Below, in pieces: positions 47,001 to 56,691 of a stretch of DNA of 64,000 nucleotides. The stretch is from Brumicola pallidula DSM 14239 = ACAM 615 (GTDB lineage: Bacteria > Pseudomonadota > Gammaproteobacteria > Enterobacterales > Alteromonadaceae). The translations under genes were made by a program, and so were the position numbers. The notes beneath the pieces are model-generated. The model made no database searches and was not told the DNA's origin. It worked only from the letters and a program-made list of their open reading frames with translations. Every line of letters begins with the position of its first letter. Positions within the stretch are counted from its first letter, which is position 1. Location: assembly GCF_000428905.1 (NCBI RefSeq), contig NZ_KE386817.1, positions 62,001 through 126,000 on the forward strand. The letters are read 5' to 3'.

Positions 47001-47142
47001 TACCGGGAAACTTTTCCAAGGGTAAATAACGACTTGCACCCAATCCCATAACAAGTAATGAAAAAAACAACATCGTAATTGTGACAGGACGACGCATAGC
47101 GAATGACGCCAACGCTGCGGCTGCGTGGTCGAACTTATCCAT
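44071..47142 (-). CDS. RND efflux permease (AcrB/HAE1 family), second permease
   Basis: A 1023-residue inner-membrane RND transporter with 12 membrane segments and two large periplasmic loops. The family start RRPVTITMLFFSLLVMGLG, the TM4 region MLAVGMLVDNAVVVTESIF (with the proton-relay Asp) and the late GIVVNNGIVLVDRINYL are clear. Its ATG lies inside the end of the preceding permease gene (8-base overlap), so translation is coupled. With the other permease it may form a hetero-oligomer as MdtB-MdtC do, or two alternative pumps sharing one adaptor. No outer-membrane TolC gene is in the operon. Confidence 0.93.
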   Translation of the reverse strand: MDKFDHAAAALASFAMRRPVTITMLFFSLLVMGLGASRYLPLEKFPGIDFPELFIQVPYQDATPAEIEKMITRPVEEALATMSGIKRLRSVSNENSAEINIRFDWDANIKAKSIEAREKIDAIRHLLPSDVERVMVYKFNLSDMPVFQLRLSSDRDISNSFDLLERNLKMPIERIKGVSRVELYGVQKKQISILLDPDRVAALHVDVDILTRTLRAANFSMTAGQFFDLEQKITVNPSGEYRSKEEIADLIVMRNVRLSDIAEVIYETPKAVEGRHLDRTHAIGLNIFRESGANLVDVSEAVMTEIENAKNSSSFNGINVFVMQDEATSVTQSLQDLINSGLVGGLLSIIVLYLFLRNLATTLVVVLSVPFAICITLACMYFMGYTLNILSLMGLMLAVGMLVDNAVVVTESIFQEREKSDDIVEATKKGVSLVSLAVIAGTATTVIVFLPNIVGVKAELTVFLEHVAVSICISLLASLLIAQTLIPLLTTKLKIKPKCAQQKPSKLKAIYEQVLRWTLAHQKATAAIAVAILLSTSIPMTLLQSDDDSNNNQDRIWLNYDIQGNYSLGEVEKSVAKMEAYLYANKEKFHIKQVYSYYTAGFAVSGITLEDDLPVKVADLKNEIKQTLPLFVRARPSFQWDQGSGGGVRLTLFGQSSENLLRLANQIVPVLDSIEGLTDVKTDVDGQDFELQLTVDREKAFRFGLSSSDVATIVGTALRGSNLRTFRGETDGEVSIRLMYDESLQTSVEKLRNLTIFRDENQNVTLDMVASMKVEPRLSQIQRTSRQTSLSIGGNLEADITVDEARERIELIMQNIELPAGYSWSLEGSFQRQDEDEAIMLTNMVLAIIMIYIVMAALFESLLLPTAVLTSLIFSFTGVFWAFLITGNAMTVMGMIGMLILMGIVVNNGIVLVDRINYLANRGMSVPDAIIEGCLTRVRPILMTVLTTVLGLLPLAVGDVNIGGDGPPYAPMAIAIIGGLLFSTITSLFLVPLAYLLLLKLRRATVEMISESKMMVSKLIKAA

Positions 47143-50100
47143 GACTAGGCTCCTGGGCAGCCGTTACTCTTGGCATAGCACTATTCTCACCTGAAACCGC
47201 AACGTGCTTAAATTGTTTACGATCAAACAAGCTGTACAACACTGGAATAAGGAATAGGGTTAGTAATGACGCAAATAACAAACCAAAGATGACGGTTACT
47301 GCCATTGGGGTGCGGATCTCTGAGCCTTCGCCTAGACCAATAGCCATGGGTAGCAAGCCTAACACCGTGGTTAACGTTGTCATCAAAATTGGGCGTAATC
47401 GACTTTGTGCGGCCTGGATGATGGCTTCACTCTTTGCAACACCACTTTGACGAAGCTGGTTTATGCGATCAATCAATACAATCGCGTTATTCACAACAAT
47501 ACCGGCCAGCATAATTAGCCCTATAAACACAACAACACTGACATTTGTGCCGGTTAGCACAAGACCATAAATCGAGCCTGCGCAGGCCATCGGTACAGTA
47601 AACAAAATCAGAAATGGGTGTAGAAAAGATTCAAATTGTGAAGCCATCACGATATACACCATAAATACGGCTAATGCTAAAGCAAAGTAAAGCGATTTGA
47701 AGCTGGCTTTCATTTCCTCACTTTGCCCAGCTACATTTGCTTGTAGAGTGATAGGCAGTTGAATGTTATCGATAGCTTGTTGTGCATCAATTACGGCTCC
47801 ACCTAGATCGCCATAGGCTAGGTTAGCTGACACTAAAACAACACGTTGTTGATTTACACGGCTAATTTCACTTGGGCCTACTGACATTACAATATCAGCA
47901 ACTGCCGACAATGGAATGGCGGGCGAGGCTCCTGGGTTAACAATAATTTGTCCAATATCAGCCACTGAATCTCGCTGGCGATCTTGACTACGTACCAAAA
48001 TATCGACTTTCCTGTCATCAACACTGAATTTACTTGCAATTTCACCACCAACTTTAGTGGCAATTAACTTAGATACGTCCGGCGCGTTCAAACCTAATTG
48101 AGCTAGTTTTGAGTGCTCAAAATTAATTTTCAATTCAGGATTGCCACTTTGTAAAGAGCTTTCAATGTCAGCAAATCGATTATTTTTGCCGAGTTCTTCT
48201 GCTAGGACATCACCATAACGTTTTAAATTAATCAAGTCATAGCCAATGATTTCAATTTCCAGTGGTGTTGAAAAACTAAACAGCGCTGGAGCGCCAAACT
48301 TACTTTGTATGCCCGCCACATTTGTCAAGTAAGCGCGCATGGCACCAATGACTTGTTGCTCTTGTTCAACACTGGCCGCATCTGACATCACCACATTGAG
48401 TTTACCCCAATGATCGCCTCCTTGTGCCGGTGAGGCGTTCATCAAACTACCTGTACCTGCTAATGAATAAGTTCGTTCAACGCCCTCTTGTTGTTGTGTA
48501 AAAATAGCTAATTGGGAAAGAAGTTCATCAGTATTTTCCAATCTTGAGCCAGTAGGTAAGGTAATTTCCACATCAAACTCGCCTTGCGACATGGGTGGTA
48601 TTAATTCGATACCAAGCTTTGGAATAAACAGTATCGAGAATAACGAAACTGAAATAATCGCAGTCAACACTACGAGTCTGGCCTGCATTACCCAATCCAA
48701 TAATTTGAAATAAGTGACAGACAAGGCATCATATATTTTATCAAACGCCCAAAGAGCGGGTTTAAATAGCCAGCTTAACCCGCTGCTAACGATCCTAAAC
48801 AAAGACACGATAAAACCGACAGTTACAGCAGGGATAAAGTAAAAAATGGTTTTAAATATCCAGCGTAAAGGAGCCCCTAAGTACCAGAGAAAGCGTCTGG
48901 CTTTGCCGCTTGGTTTATCTTTTTTAAAATGCGGGCCTAAATCAAGTTCATTATCTTGAGTTGCAACGGTGACATGAGATTGATCGCGCGCTGCCAACAT
49001 AGGAATAAGTGTAAGCGCAACAATCAGCGAAACTAACAAAGCGAAGGCAACAGTTAACGCTTGATCGCTAAACAATTGCCCCGCAATTCCCTCAACAAAT
49101 ACTAATGGAAAGAAAACCGCCATTGTGGTCAACGTAGATGCAACAATCGCCATAGAAACTTCTGACGTGCCTATTGAAGCTGCTTGCATGGCATCCACAT
49201 TATTCTTTTTGTGGCGATCAATATTTTCTAATACCACAATACTGTTATCGACTAATAAACCTATCGCCAATGCAATACCGCCTAAGCTCATTATGTTTAA
49301 ACTAATATCATAGCTATTCATCAAGTTAAACGTAGCGATAATGGAAACCGGAATTGAAATCGAGATGATTAGCGTGGCCCAAATATTCTTGAGAAAGAAA
49401 TACAAAATGAACATGGCTAAGATACCACCGACCACGGCAGCTGATTTCACTTCATCTATGGCACTGGAGATAAATTCGGATTGGTCATACACTTTTTGTA
49501 GCTCATAGTTTCCTGGTAAACTATTACGAATGCTTTCTAAGCGTCGAGTCACCGCATTCGCCACATCAACTGTATTTGCATCACCTTCTTTATAAACGGC
49601 TATTTCAACGCCCTCAAAGCCATTAAAACGAGTAATTGAATCACGCTCTTTATACGAGTCAACTATTTGCGCAACGTCATTCAACTTTATAAACTTGCCT
49701 TCTCGTGTCGCAATATAAAGGTTGCGAATATCATCTAAGCTTTCAAACTGGTTAATGGTGCGCACTAAATATTCTTGCGCACCATCTTCAACTCGGCCAC
49801 CTGATGCATTTACATTTTCATCTTTAAGTCGTTGAATGATCTCACTGATAGGGATATTAAGTTGACTGGTTCTTTGTTGATCGATAAGCACTTGGACTTC
49901 ATTTTCAAGTCCGCCGCCGATGCGCACTGAAGCAACTCCTTCAATCGACTCTAATTTGCGTTTTATTTCTTCTTCAGCATAAGTTCGAATGCGTTTGGTG
50001 GTGTCAATATCCATAGCAACCAAGCTTTTAGCTTGCATGCTAGCTTGGTCGATAACTTGGGCACTAGCTTGCTTACTAACGGCGCCTAGACCGAAACGCA

Positions 50101-50509
50101 TAACCGGGTCAAGACTGGGATTAAAACGCAATAGTAAAGGGCGTTTTACATCTAATGGTAAAAACAAAACATCGAGCTTTTCACGAACTTCTAAGCTGGC
50201 TAAATCCATTTCAGTGCCCCACTCAAATTCAAGCACCACGTCAGATTGCTCAGCCTTGGATGCCGACACAACTTTGCGCACGCCTTTTACCACACCAACC
50301 ACTTCTTCAATAGGTTTAGTAACCAGTTGCTCTACCTCACCAGGCGCTGCGCCAATATAATCAGTGCGGATAGTTAGGGTAGGATATGATAATTCAGGTA
50401 GTAAGTTTATTGATAAACGAGAGAGTGACACAAAGCCAAACAACAACACGGCCAAAGTAAACATCCACACGGTGACGGGTCGCTTCACTGCAACATCAAT
50501 TAAATTCAT
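47135..50509 (-). CDS. RND efflux permease (AcrB/HAE1 family), first permease, long form
   Basis: An 1124-residue RND transporter starting VKRPVTVWMFTLAVLLFG, with the TM4 motif ALAIGLLVDNSIVVLENIDRH and C-terminal LAGIVVNNAIVLIDRINQL. It is about 90 residues longer than usual because of an insertion between TM6 and TM7 (about residues 505-600) that contains extra hydrophobic stretches (IFKTIFYFIPAVTVGFIVSL and WLFKPALWAFDKIY), possibly added membrane or amphipathic helices. It lies 14 bases after the adaptor gene stop and overlaps the next permease gene. Confidence 0.93.
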   Translation of the reverse strand: MNLIDVAVKRPVTVWMFTLAVLLFGFVSLSRLSINLLPELSYPTLTIRTDYIGAAPGEVEQLVTKPIEEVVGVVKGVRKVVSASKAEQSDVVLEFEWGTEMDLASLEVREKLDVLFLPLDVKRPLLLRFNPSLDPVMRFGLGAVSKQASAQVIDQASMQAKSLVAMDIDTTKRIRTYAEEEIKRKLESIEGVASVRIGGGLENEVQVLIDQQRTSQLNIPISEIIQRLKDENVNASGGRVEDGAQEYLVRTINQFESLDDIRNLYIATREGKFIKLNDVAQIVDSYKERDSITRFNGFEGVEIAVYKEGDANTVDVANAVTRRLESIRNSLPGNYELQKVYDQSEFISSAIDEVKSAAVVGGILAMFILYFFLKNIWATLIISISIPVSIIATFNLMNSYDISLNIMSLGGIALAIGLLVDNSIVVLENIDRHKKNNVDAMQAASIGTSEVSMAIVASTLTTMAVFFPLVFVEGIAGQLFSDQALTVAFALLVSLIVALTLIPMLAARDQSHVTVATQDNELDLGPHFKKDKPSGKARRFLWYLGAPLRWIFKTIFYFIPAVTVGFIVSLFRIVSSGLSWLFKPALWAFDKIYDALSVTYFKLLDWVMQARLVVLTAIISVSLFSILFIPKLGIELIPPMSQGEFDVEITLPTGSRLENTDELLSQLAIFTQQQEGVERTYSLAGTGSLMNASPAQGGDHWGKLNVVMSDAASVEQEQQVIGAMRAYLTNVAGIQSKFGAPALFSFSTPLEIEIIGYDLINLKRYGDVLAEELGKNNRFADIESSLQSGNPELKINFEHSKLAQLGLNAPDVSKLIATKVGGEIASKFSVDDRKVDILVRSQDRQRDSVADIGQIIVNPGASPAIPLSAVADIVMSVGPSEISRVNQQRVVLVSANLAYGDLGGAVIDAQQAIDNIQLPITLQANVAGQSEEMKASFKSLYFALALAVFMVYIVMASQFESFLHPFLILFTVPMACAGSIYGLVLTGTNVSVVVFIGLIMLAGIVVNNAIVLIDRINQLRQSGVAKSEAIIQAAQSRLRPILMTTLTTVLGLLPMAIGLGEGSEIRTPMAVTVIFGLLFASLLTLFLIPVLYSLFDRKQFKHVAVSGENSAMPRVTAAQEPSHG

Positions 50510-50523
50510 GATGATCCCCTCAA

Positions 50524-51639
50524 TTAACCGTTAACAACATTGACAAGCGCTTTGTCTTTTAGGTTTTGATGACCGGTAATCACCACCGTTTCATTACCCG
50601 ATAGCCCTTCAACTACCTCTACAAAATCACCTTCTTGGTAGCCTGTTTTTATAGCTACCTTGTTAGCTATCCCGGTATTATCAACAACGAATACGTTAAT
50701 TGTGTCGTCCAGGGCAAGCATGGCCTTTTTTGGTAATAAGGTCGCATTATCGCGAGTGTTATAATTTAAACTAACCTGAGTAAACATACCTGCCATCAGC
50801 TTTTTATCTTTGTTTGGTACGCGTAATGTGACTTTAAATGTCCCTGTTTTAGAATCAATCACGGGGCTAATTCTTTCCACAAGTGCGTTAATTTTCTTGT
50901 CATTCAAGGCCGTGATGATTAAGCTCGCTTTCTGATCTTTATGTACTTTAGAAAGTTCTTTCTCAGGTAAATATACAATTCCGTACAACTCTTTCTGCTG
51001 GACAATATGAAACATTCTCTCACGTTGGAAAGATTCTGTGAGGTTACCTACTTTTGCATTTCGCTCTGCAATATACCCACTGATAGGCGCCACGATAGTC
51101 GCTTCTTTCAAATCTAACTGCGCTAACGCAAGCGTTGCTTTTGCTGATTCATATTGTGCAGTGATTTTGTCGTAAATGTCATCACTGACTAATTTCTGAT
51201 GATACACTTTATTGATTTTCGCTAGCTCTTTCTCAATCCCGGTCATATCTGCTTGAGCGCGTCTAAGGTTGAGCTCATATCTTTGTGGCTCTAACTTCGC
51301 AAGAATTTGGCCTTTTTCCACATAATCACCCTCTTCGACCATTATGTGCTCAATGATGCCGGATGCTCTGCCGACTACAAATGCCTCTTCCTTCGCTTCT
51401 AACACCGCAGTCGTTGTGTAATTTGAGGAAATACTGCCTTTTTGAACTAGACTAACTTCAACCGGAATGGGAATAACTTTCTGTGCTTCTTCCTCAGCAA
51501 TTTCACTCTCAGTTTTAGTTGCCTCCGCTCTGCCACATCCATTCAACCAAACGACGCTACTGAGGAGAGCAACGAGTGCTGCCATTTTAAATTTATTGTT
51601 CATTGAGCCAGCTACATTTAAAGACGTTGGGGCATTCAT
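50524..51639 (-). CDS. RND efflux periplasmic adaptor subunit
   Basis: A 371-residue membrane-fusion protein. The N-terminus has a lipobox-like LNGC at about residues 32-35 after a hydrophobic stretch, so it is probably a lipoprotein. The biotinyl-lipoyl halves (GIIEHIMVEEGDYVEKGQIL and ATIVAPISGYIAERNAKVG) flank a helical hairpin (about 110-170); the beta-barrel and membrane-proximal parts follow. AGGA lies eight bases before the ATG; a methionine at residue 13 could be an alternative start. It links the RND pumps encoded downstream to an outer-membrane channel. Confidence 0.93.
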   Translation of the reverse strand: MNAPTSLNVAGSMNNKFKMAALVALLSSVVWLNGCGRAEATKTESEIAEEEAQKVIPIPVEVSLVQKGSISSNYTTTAVLEAKEEAFVVGRASGIIEHIMVEEGDYVEKGQILAKLEPQRYELNLRRAQADMTGIEKELAKINKVYHQKLVSDDIYDKITAQYESAKATLALAQLDLKEATIVAPISGYIAERNAKVGNLTESFQRERMFHIVQQKELYGIVYLPEKELSKVHKDQKASLIITALNDKKINALVERISPVIDSKTGTFKVTLRVPNKDKKLMAGMFTQVSLNYNTRDNATLLPKKAMLALDDTINVFVVDNTGIANKVAIKTGYQEGDFVEVVEGLSGNETVVITGHQNLKDKALVNVVNG

Positions 51640-51853
51640 AGTGAGTTCCTTGATTGAACTTATTGTTTTAATTCATCTACGCCAAAGTTTGCATCGAATG
51701 TGCCAGTTAATGAAAAACGAGTAAAAACAATCGCTTAATAATTTAACCACGATGTAATTTAGTATTCTCGCCATTACAGTTGGCGAATTAAACTAATTCT
51801 TGGTTGAATTATTACAGCCTGTGAATTGTGTGTACGGATAACGGGGGGATTTT

Positions 51854-52411
51854 TTATAACAGCTTAATCAGTCGCGCAGGTACACCTGCAACAAGGGTAT
51901 TAGCAGCAACTGATTTATTCACTACAGCACCGGCAGCAATAACAGCATTGTCACCAATAGTCACGCCTGGCAGGATTTTTGCGCCCATACCAATCCAAAC
52001 ACTGTTTCCTATGGTGATCGCATGCGCAGTTTCAATGCCTTTATTACGCTTTTCAGCCTCTAAGGGATGTGTTGCAGTAGATATCAAAACGCCAGGCGCT
52101 AGCATAACATCATCGCCAATTGTCACCGGCGCTCCATCCAATATAACGCAGCCATGATTAGCATAAAACTGCTTACCTAAATAAATATTGTAACCATAGT
52201 CACAATAAAACTGCGGCTCAATCCAAAATGATTGAGTACGACCAAAAAGTTCCTTTAATACCTTCATACCTTGTTTAAACTGATTGGGAGGCAGTTGATT
52301 AAAGTGATGACATATTGTCTTGGCGTTCATTCGGTCTGCTTGCAACTGCTTGTTGCTAGGAAAATACGCTTCTGCTGCTAGCATTTTTTGCTTTTCGGTC
52401 TTTTCAGTCAT
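51854..52411 (-). CDS. Sugar O-acetyltransferase (maltose acetyltransferase/NodL type)
   Basis: A 185-residue hexapeptide-repeat acetyltransferase. The N-terminal Mac domain (KQKMLAAEAYFPSNKQLQAD) is followed by the left-handed beta-helix with FYANHGCVILDGAPVTIGDD and the catalytic His in ISTATHPLEAEKR, ending GNSVWIGMGAKILPGVTIGD and NTLVAGVPARLIK. It transfers acetyl from acetyl-CoA to sugar hydroxyls. The gene stands alone on the minus strand between LemA and efflux genes. Confidence 0.93.
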   Translation of the reverse strand: MTEKTEKQKMLAAEAYFPSNKQLQADRMNAKTICHHFNQLPPNQFKQGMKVLKELFGRTQSFWIEPQFYCDYGYNIYLGKQFYANHGCVILDGAPVTIGDDVMLAPGVLISTATHPLEAEKRNKGIETAHAITIGNSVWIGMGAKILPGVTIGDNAVIAAGAVVNKSVAANTLVAGVPARLIKLL

Positions 52412-52515
52412 TAACTTTATTCTTCACTTTACTTAGGACCTTAAACAAGTGATTGCAGATAGCAGCTAAACCGTGGTCTGCGCATCAATCATAGTAAACT
52501 TATTTGACGTTATTA

Positions 52516-53076
52516 TTAAAAATTAGGCTTATAGTCATACGATTCAACCGTGCCCGATTGATGAAAATTATCTAACTTTTCTTTTTTGGTAAACAAACTG
52601 TTGACTACATTATACGGCACCATTTCGATGGAGTTATTAAAGTGTTCAACACTGCGGTTATAAATCGTAATAGCCGCCGCGACATTTTCGTTTTTATCGC
52701 TAATTTCATCCATTAGTTCTTGTACGATCTTAGTAGAACCTAATTCAGGATAGTTTTCAGCTGTCGCCCTAAAAGCAGAAAATACAGCATTTGATTTTGT
52801 CTCAACGTTAGCCAATGCTTTTACATCAATTTCATCTTTGTCCAATACAGAAATAGATTCTCTAAGCGCAGTTACCTTATGAATAAAGTCACTTTCGAAC
52901 TGCGTAAAGTTATCGGTTAACTCGGTTAATTGTGGGATCACGTCTTGCTTTAGTTTTTCATAAGTGATCACGTCAGACCAAGCACGTTTAGCCCTATTTA
53001 AATTGCCGACAATTTGGTTGTATACGATTATAATACCAATGATGATGACAACGGCGACAATGAGAGAAGTAAGCAT
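52516..53076 (-). CDS. LemA family protein
   Basis: A 186-residue protein with one N-terminal membrane helix (SLIVAVVIIIGIIIVYNQIV) and a four-helix LemA body (NRAKRAWSDVITYEKLKQDV, TVIYNRSVEHFN-like ITIYNRSVEHFNNSI). LemA proteins are N-out anchored and of unsettled function. AGGA lies seven bases before the ATG. The DUF3137 gene ends nine bases upstream on the same strand; LemA-DUF3137 pairs are a recurrent operon, so they probably act together at the membrane. Confidence 0.92.
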   Translation of the reverse strand: MLTSLIVAVVIIIGIIIVYNQIVGNLNRAKRAWSDVITYEKLKQDVIPQLTELTDNFTQFESDFIHKVTALRESISVLDKDEIDVKALANVETKSNAVFSAFRATAENYPELGSTKIVQELMDEISDKNENVAAAITIYNRSVEHFNNSIEMVPYNVVNSLFTKKEKLDNFHQSGTVESYDYKPNF

Positions 53077-53084
53077 ATAAAGTC

Positions 53085-54062
53085 CTATTTATTTTGGTTA
53101 ATAAAGTGGAGCAAATTTTTAGCATTTTCCAACATTGGAATTTGCATTGGATGCTGTAATTGTTTTACAAAATCAGCCTGTTTGCGTAACGATGGTTTTT
53201 TCACTTGGCTTGGAAAAATGCTTTTCGGTAGCTCAAAGCAAGCAACAGATTGAGCGTTAACATCCATTGACTTAATAAAGTTAAAATTATCGGCGAAGGC
53301 TAAGACAACTTTAGGATTAAAAAATTTAGCCGCTTGAATTTCTGTTGCACATCTGACCTTGAACAACTTATTAAAGGTGCGGCTAGCTGAATCCCATTTC
53401 TCGGAGAAACGCTTCGCATTTAATGAAATATAGTTAAAGTGAGTGAATTGCACCAGCATGCCATACTTATAGATTGTACTTTTTGACTGAGAGGCTCTTG
53501 AGTTTCCGTTATTGTCGGTTGTGTAGTGTGTGGTGACATTAACGTATTTAAACTCAAATAGGGTAAATGGCGTCGAATCAACTCCACCTAAATAGCGTTT
53601 GGTAATTTTCTGGCCCTCATCACCACAATTAAAGAGTGGAAATATGGATTTTAATTCATGCCAATAGGCTTTGCCATCAAAGCTATAATCTCTTTCAATA
53701 CCGGCATTAATAGCAACGGCTCGCACATATAACTGATCGCCGATACTCTTGATTGACGCGGATCGCAGCCAAATATTTACAATACAAGCAATTCCTATTA
53801 CAAAACCACCAATACGCATCCAATTACGCTGTTCATAAGACAAATCCATTTGCGCCCAAAAAGACAGCAGTAATGCAAGACCTGCAAGCACAAACCCGAC
53901 GATTGCCAGACTATGATTAAACTTATAAGCACTACGCTGAGAAAATCGCAAAATATGCTGCGCGACCTTGTCAATATCATCTTTTGATTTAGCCATTATT
54001 GCATGAGCTTTGAGCTCACCTAAATGCGCTTTTAACATTTTGTTTCTTGAATTCTGTTGCAT
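53085..54062 (-). CDS. DUF3137 family membrane protein
   Basis: A 325-residue protein with two central membrane helices (about residues 57-75 and 85-103, HSLAIVGFVLAGLALLLSFW and IGGFVIGIACIVNIWL). The large C-terminal part carries the DUF3137 features YFGG-like KRYLGGVDSTPFTLFEFKYV and LVQFTHFNY. Function is unknown; the constant partner is LemA. It is the promoter-proximal gene of that pair. Confidence 0.88.
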   Translation of the reverse strand: MQQNSRNKMLKAHLGELKAHAIMAKSKDDIDKVAQHILRFSQRSAYKFNHSLAIVGFVLAGLALLLSFWAQMDLSYEQRNWMRIGGFVIGIACIVNIWLRSASIKSIGDQLYVRAVAINAGIERDYSFDGKAYWHELKSIFPLFNCGDEGQKITKRYLGGVDSTPFTLFEFKYVNVTTHYTTDNNGNSRASQSKSTIYKYGMLVQFTHFNYISLNAKRFSEKWDSASRTFNKLFKVRCATEIQAAKFFNPKVVLAFADNFNFIKSMDVNAQSVACFELPKSIFPSQVKKPSLRKQADFVKQLQHPMQIPMLENAKNLLHFINQNK

Positions 54063-54459
54063 CAGTTATCTCAGCAAATAAATCATGTGTTACAGCAGTT
54101 TGCTGCTTTTAAATACTTCTGTTGGAAACAACAAAGCGCCTCACGCGACTATATCACACCAATCCTATTTGCGATTTGATTTACGCACGTGAAAATAAGG
54201 TGCATGAATAGAGATGAAAAACTAAATCACGAATTTGTATTTGACCGATTAACTCAGATGCAACAAACTCTTGTTAAAGTTTTGTTAATAAATTATATTA
54301 CATGTCACTTTTTAACAACACTCTATTAAATAGCAATATGCCATTATGGCAATCACTAGAGTGATTTATAAATAAGTTGGGGAAATGCTAATATCGGTGA
54401 GCAGCATTACCAACGTCATTATTACTATTTACAACAGTTGTGTTGTAGCAGGAGTCACA
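54063..54459. other. Divergent intergenic region, DUF3137 / Yip1
   Basis: No gene seen. It contains the promoter at 54271-54299 for the Yip1 gene and must hold that of the DUF3137-LemA operon. The frame could be extended in from 54385, but the ribosome site at 54451 argues against that. Confidence 0.5.
54271..54299 (+). promoter_or_regulatory. Sigma-70-like promoter for the Yip1 gene
   Basis: TTGTTA (54271-54276), a 17-base spacer, and TATATT (54294-54299), about 160 bases before the GTG start. Confidence 0.4.
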
Positions 54460-55065
54460 GTGATTTTAAACCATTTATGGGGTATTTATACTAACCCGAA
54501 GGAAGAATGGCAGACTATTGATGAACGCCATGAATCCTACTTTTACGCTTTAAGCCACATTATGTTAATTGCGCTTATTCCCGCTGGTATGGCTTATTAC
54601 GCCTCTACTTATTTAGGATGGGACATTGGTGCTGGAGGCACCGCTAACACGATTAAGCTAACCCAAGAAAGCGCAATGCTAATGGCAATTGCGATGTATT
54701 TTGGTTTAATTATTGGTGTTGTCGCGCTAGCTGTAATAATCAACGAGTTAGCCAAATCATTTGACTCATCTCCAACGTACACACAATCACTAGAACTTGC
54801 TGCATACACGGCAACGCCACTATTTATGACCGGGTTTAGCGCATTCTATCCAGAGTTATGGTTTATTATGTGTATAGGACTTGTTGGCCTCTCCTACTCC
54901 GTTTACCTCTTATACTCTGGGGTACCTATCATGCTGCACATTCCTGAGGAAAAGGGCTTTATTTACAGTAGCTCAGTGGTAACTTGTGGCTTGGTATTAT
55001 TGATTATACTGATGGCTTCTTCAGTTATTCTGTGGAGTGTGGGTGTTGGACCACAATATATGTAA
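54460..55065 (+). CDS. Yip1 family membrane protein
   Basis: A 201-residue integral membrane protein with five hydrophobic segments. The N-terminal VILNHLWGIYTNPKEEWQTI is the usual start of bacterial Yip1 (DUF1282-like) proteins, and this decides for the GTG at 54460, which has GGAG five bases before it, over an ATG at 54385. Family function in bacteria is unknown. A terminator follows; purF is convergent. Confidence 0.88.
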   Translation: MILNHLWGIYTNPKEEWQTIDERHESYFYALSHIMLIALIPAGMAYYASTYLGWDIGAGGTANTIKLTQESAMLMAIAMYFGLIIGVVALAVIINELAKSFDSSPTYTQSLELAAYTATPLFMTGFSAFYPELWFIMCIGLVGLSYSVYLLYSGVPIMLHIPEEKGFIYSSSVVTCGLVLLIILMASSVILWSVGVGPQYM

Positions 55066-55085
55066 ATAGAGAAATATGAAGACAT

Positions 55086-55115
55086 AAAAAAGCCCGCTAA
55101 CTGCGGACTTTTTTG
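55086..55115. terminator. Bidirectional terminator between Yip1 gene and purF
   Basis: AGCCCGC and GCGGACT pair with one mismatch around a 5-base loop; a run of A before and T after gives T-tracts on both strands. Confidence 0.8.
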
Positions 55116-55162
55116 TTTTAATAAGCAAACTTAAGTGACCTCGGGGTCAACTCGCTTAGTTG

Positions 55163-56680
55163 CTAATTGGTGCCTATATTATGCATTTCAAGGTTACTCA
55201 ACTCTTCTTGAATAACGGGAGACTTGGCTTTTTCACTTCTTGATTTATCAATACTCTCGAGGTACTCCTGATTCACATCACCGGTAATATAATTACCATC
55301 AAATACAGATGTTTCAAATTGAGTCAGTGCATTGTTTTCTTCTCTAACTGCATCTACTAGGTCAGCAATATCTTGAAAGATCAAACCGTCAGCCTTAATA
55401 CATTCACAAATTTGCTCAATTTCGCGACCGTATGCAATAAGTTCGTTAGCAGAAGGCATATCGATACCATAAACATTGGGAAACCGAATTTCAGGTGCTG
55501 CAGAGGCAAAATACACTTTATTGGCACCGGATTCGCGAGCCATTTCTATAATTTGTTCAGACGTTGTGCCGCGCACAATAGAGTCATCAACCAATAATAC
55601 ATTTTTACCTTTAAATTCAGACGGAATGGCATTTAGCTTACGACGTACTGATTTTCTGCGTTGTATTTGGCCCGGCATAATAAAAGTTCGGCCAATATAG
55701 CGATTTTTTACGAAACCTTGGCGATAAGGCTTATTTAAGGTATTCGCAATTTGTAACGCCACATCCATCGACGTTTCAGGAATTGGGATCACCACATCAA
55801 TATCATAATCAGCCCATTCTCTGGCTATCTTCTCACCTAATTTACGTCCCATATTTACCCGGGATGCGTAAACACTAATGCCGTCAATAAAGGAATCGGG
55901 GCGTGCAAAGTAAACGAACTCAAAGATACAAGGATTGCAACTAGGATTTTTTGCGCATTGCTTCGTAAATAACTCACCATTTTGATTAACGTAAACCGCT
56001 TCTCCTGGTGCAACATCTCTAACAAAATTAAAGCCCACAGAGTCTAAAGCAACACTTTCAGAAGCAACCATATATTCATCTCCATGTTCTGATTGACGTT
56101 TGCCAAGCACAAGCGGACGAATTCCAAAGGGGTCTCTAAATGCGACCATGCCGTTACCGATAATGGCAGCAACAACCGCATACGCACCTCTAATCTTGCT
56201 ATGTACTGTTTCTACCGCAGAAAATATTTCTTCTGGTTTTACTTCAAACCCAGCCGCATTTTGTAAAGCATGAGCAAATATATTGAGCAATAGTTCTGAA
56301 TCTGAAGTTGTATTGATATGGCGTCGCGCAATACTAAAGACCTCAGCTTGGAGTTCATGTGCATTGGTTAAGTTACCGTTGTGTGCAAATGCAATACCAA
56401 ATGGAGAGTTCACATAAAAGGGCTGCGCTTCAGCTGAACTTGAAGAACCCGCGGTAGGGTAGCGACAGTGTCCGATGCCAACATTCCCAGTAAGACGCTT
56501 CATATGGCGAGTACGAAATACATCCCTTACCAGGCCGTTCTCTTTGCGTAAATGAAACATCCCATTATCAATTGTCATGATGCCAGCCGCATCTTGACCA
56601 CGATGTTGCAACACAGTTAACGCATCATAGATGTCTTGATTGACAGGACCTTTACTAACAATACCAACGATACCACACAT
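55163..56680 (-). CDS. purF: Amidophosphoribosyltransferase
   Basis: A 505-residue enzyme of E. coli PurF length. It starts MCGIVGI with Cys2 as the glutaminase nucleophile, and the PRPP-binding loop is [17 protein letters not shown]. It makes 5-phosphoribosylamine, the first committed step of purine synthesis. It lies just downstream of cvpA as in E. coli. Confidence 0.97.
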   Translation of the reverse strand: MCGIVGIVSKGPVNQDIYDALTVLQHRGQDAAGIMTIDNGMFHLRKENGLVRDVFRTRHMKRLTGNVGIGHCRYPTAGSSSSAEAQPFYVNSPFGIAFAHNGNLTNAHELQAEVFSIARRHINTTSDSELLLNIFAHALQNAAGFEVKPEEIFSAVETVHSKIRGAYAVVAAIIGNGMVAFRDPFGIRPLVLGKRQSEHGDEYMVASESVALDSVGFNFVRDVAPGEAVYVNQNGELFTKQCAKNPSCNPCIFEFVYFARPDSFIDGISVYASRVNMGRKLGEKIAREWADYDIDVVIPIPETSMDVALQIANTLNKPYRQGFVKNRYIGRTFIMPGQIQRRKSVRRKLNAIPSEFKGKNVLLVDDSIVRGTTSEQIIEMARESGANKVYFASAAPEIRFPNVYGIDMPSANELIAYGREIEQICECIKADGLIFQDIADLVDAVREENNALTQFETSVFDGNYITGDVNQEYLESIDKSRSEKAKSPVIQEELSNLEMHNIGTN

Positions 56681-56691
56681 ATAGAAACCTT

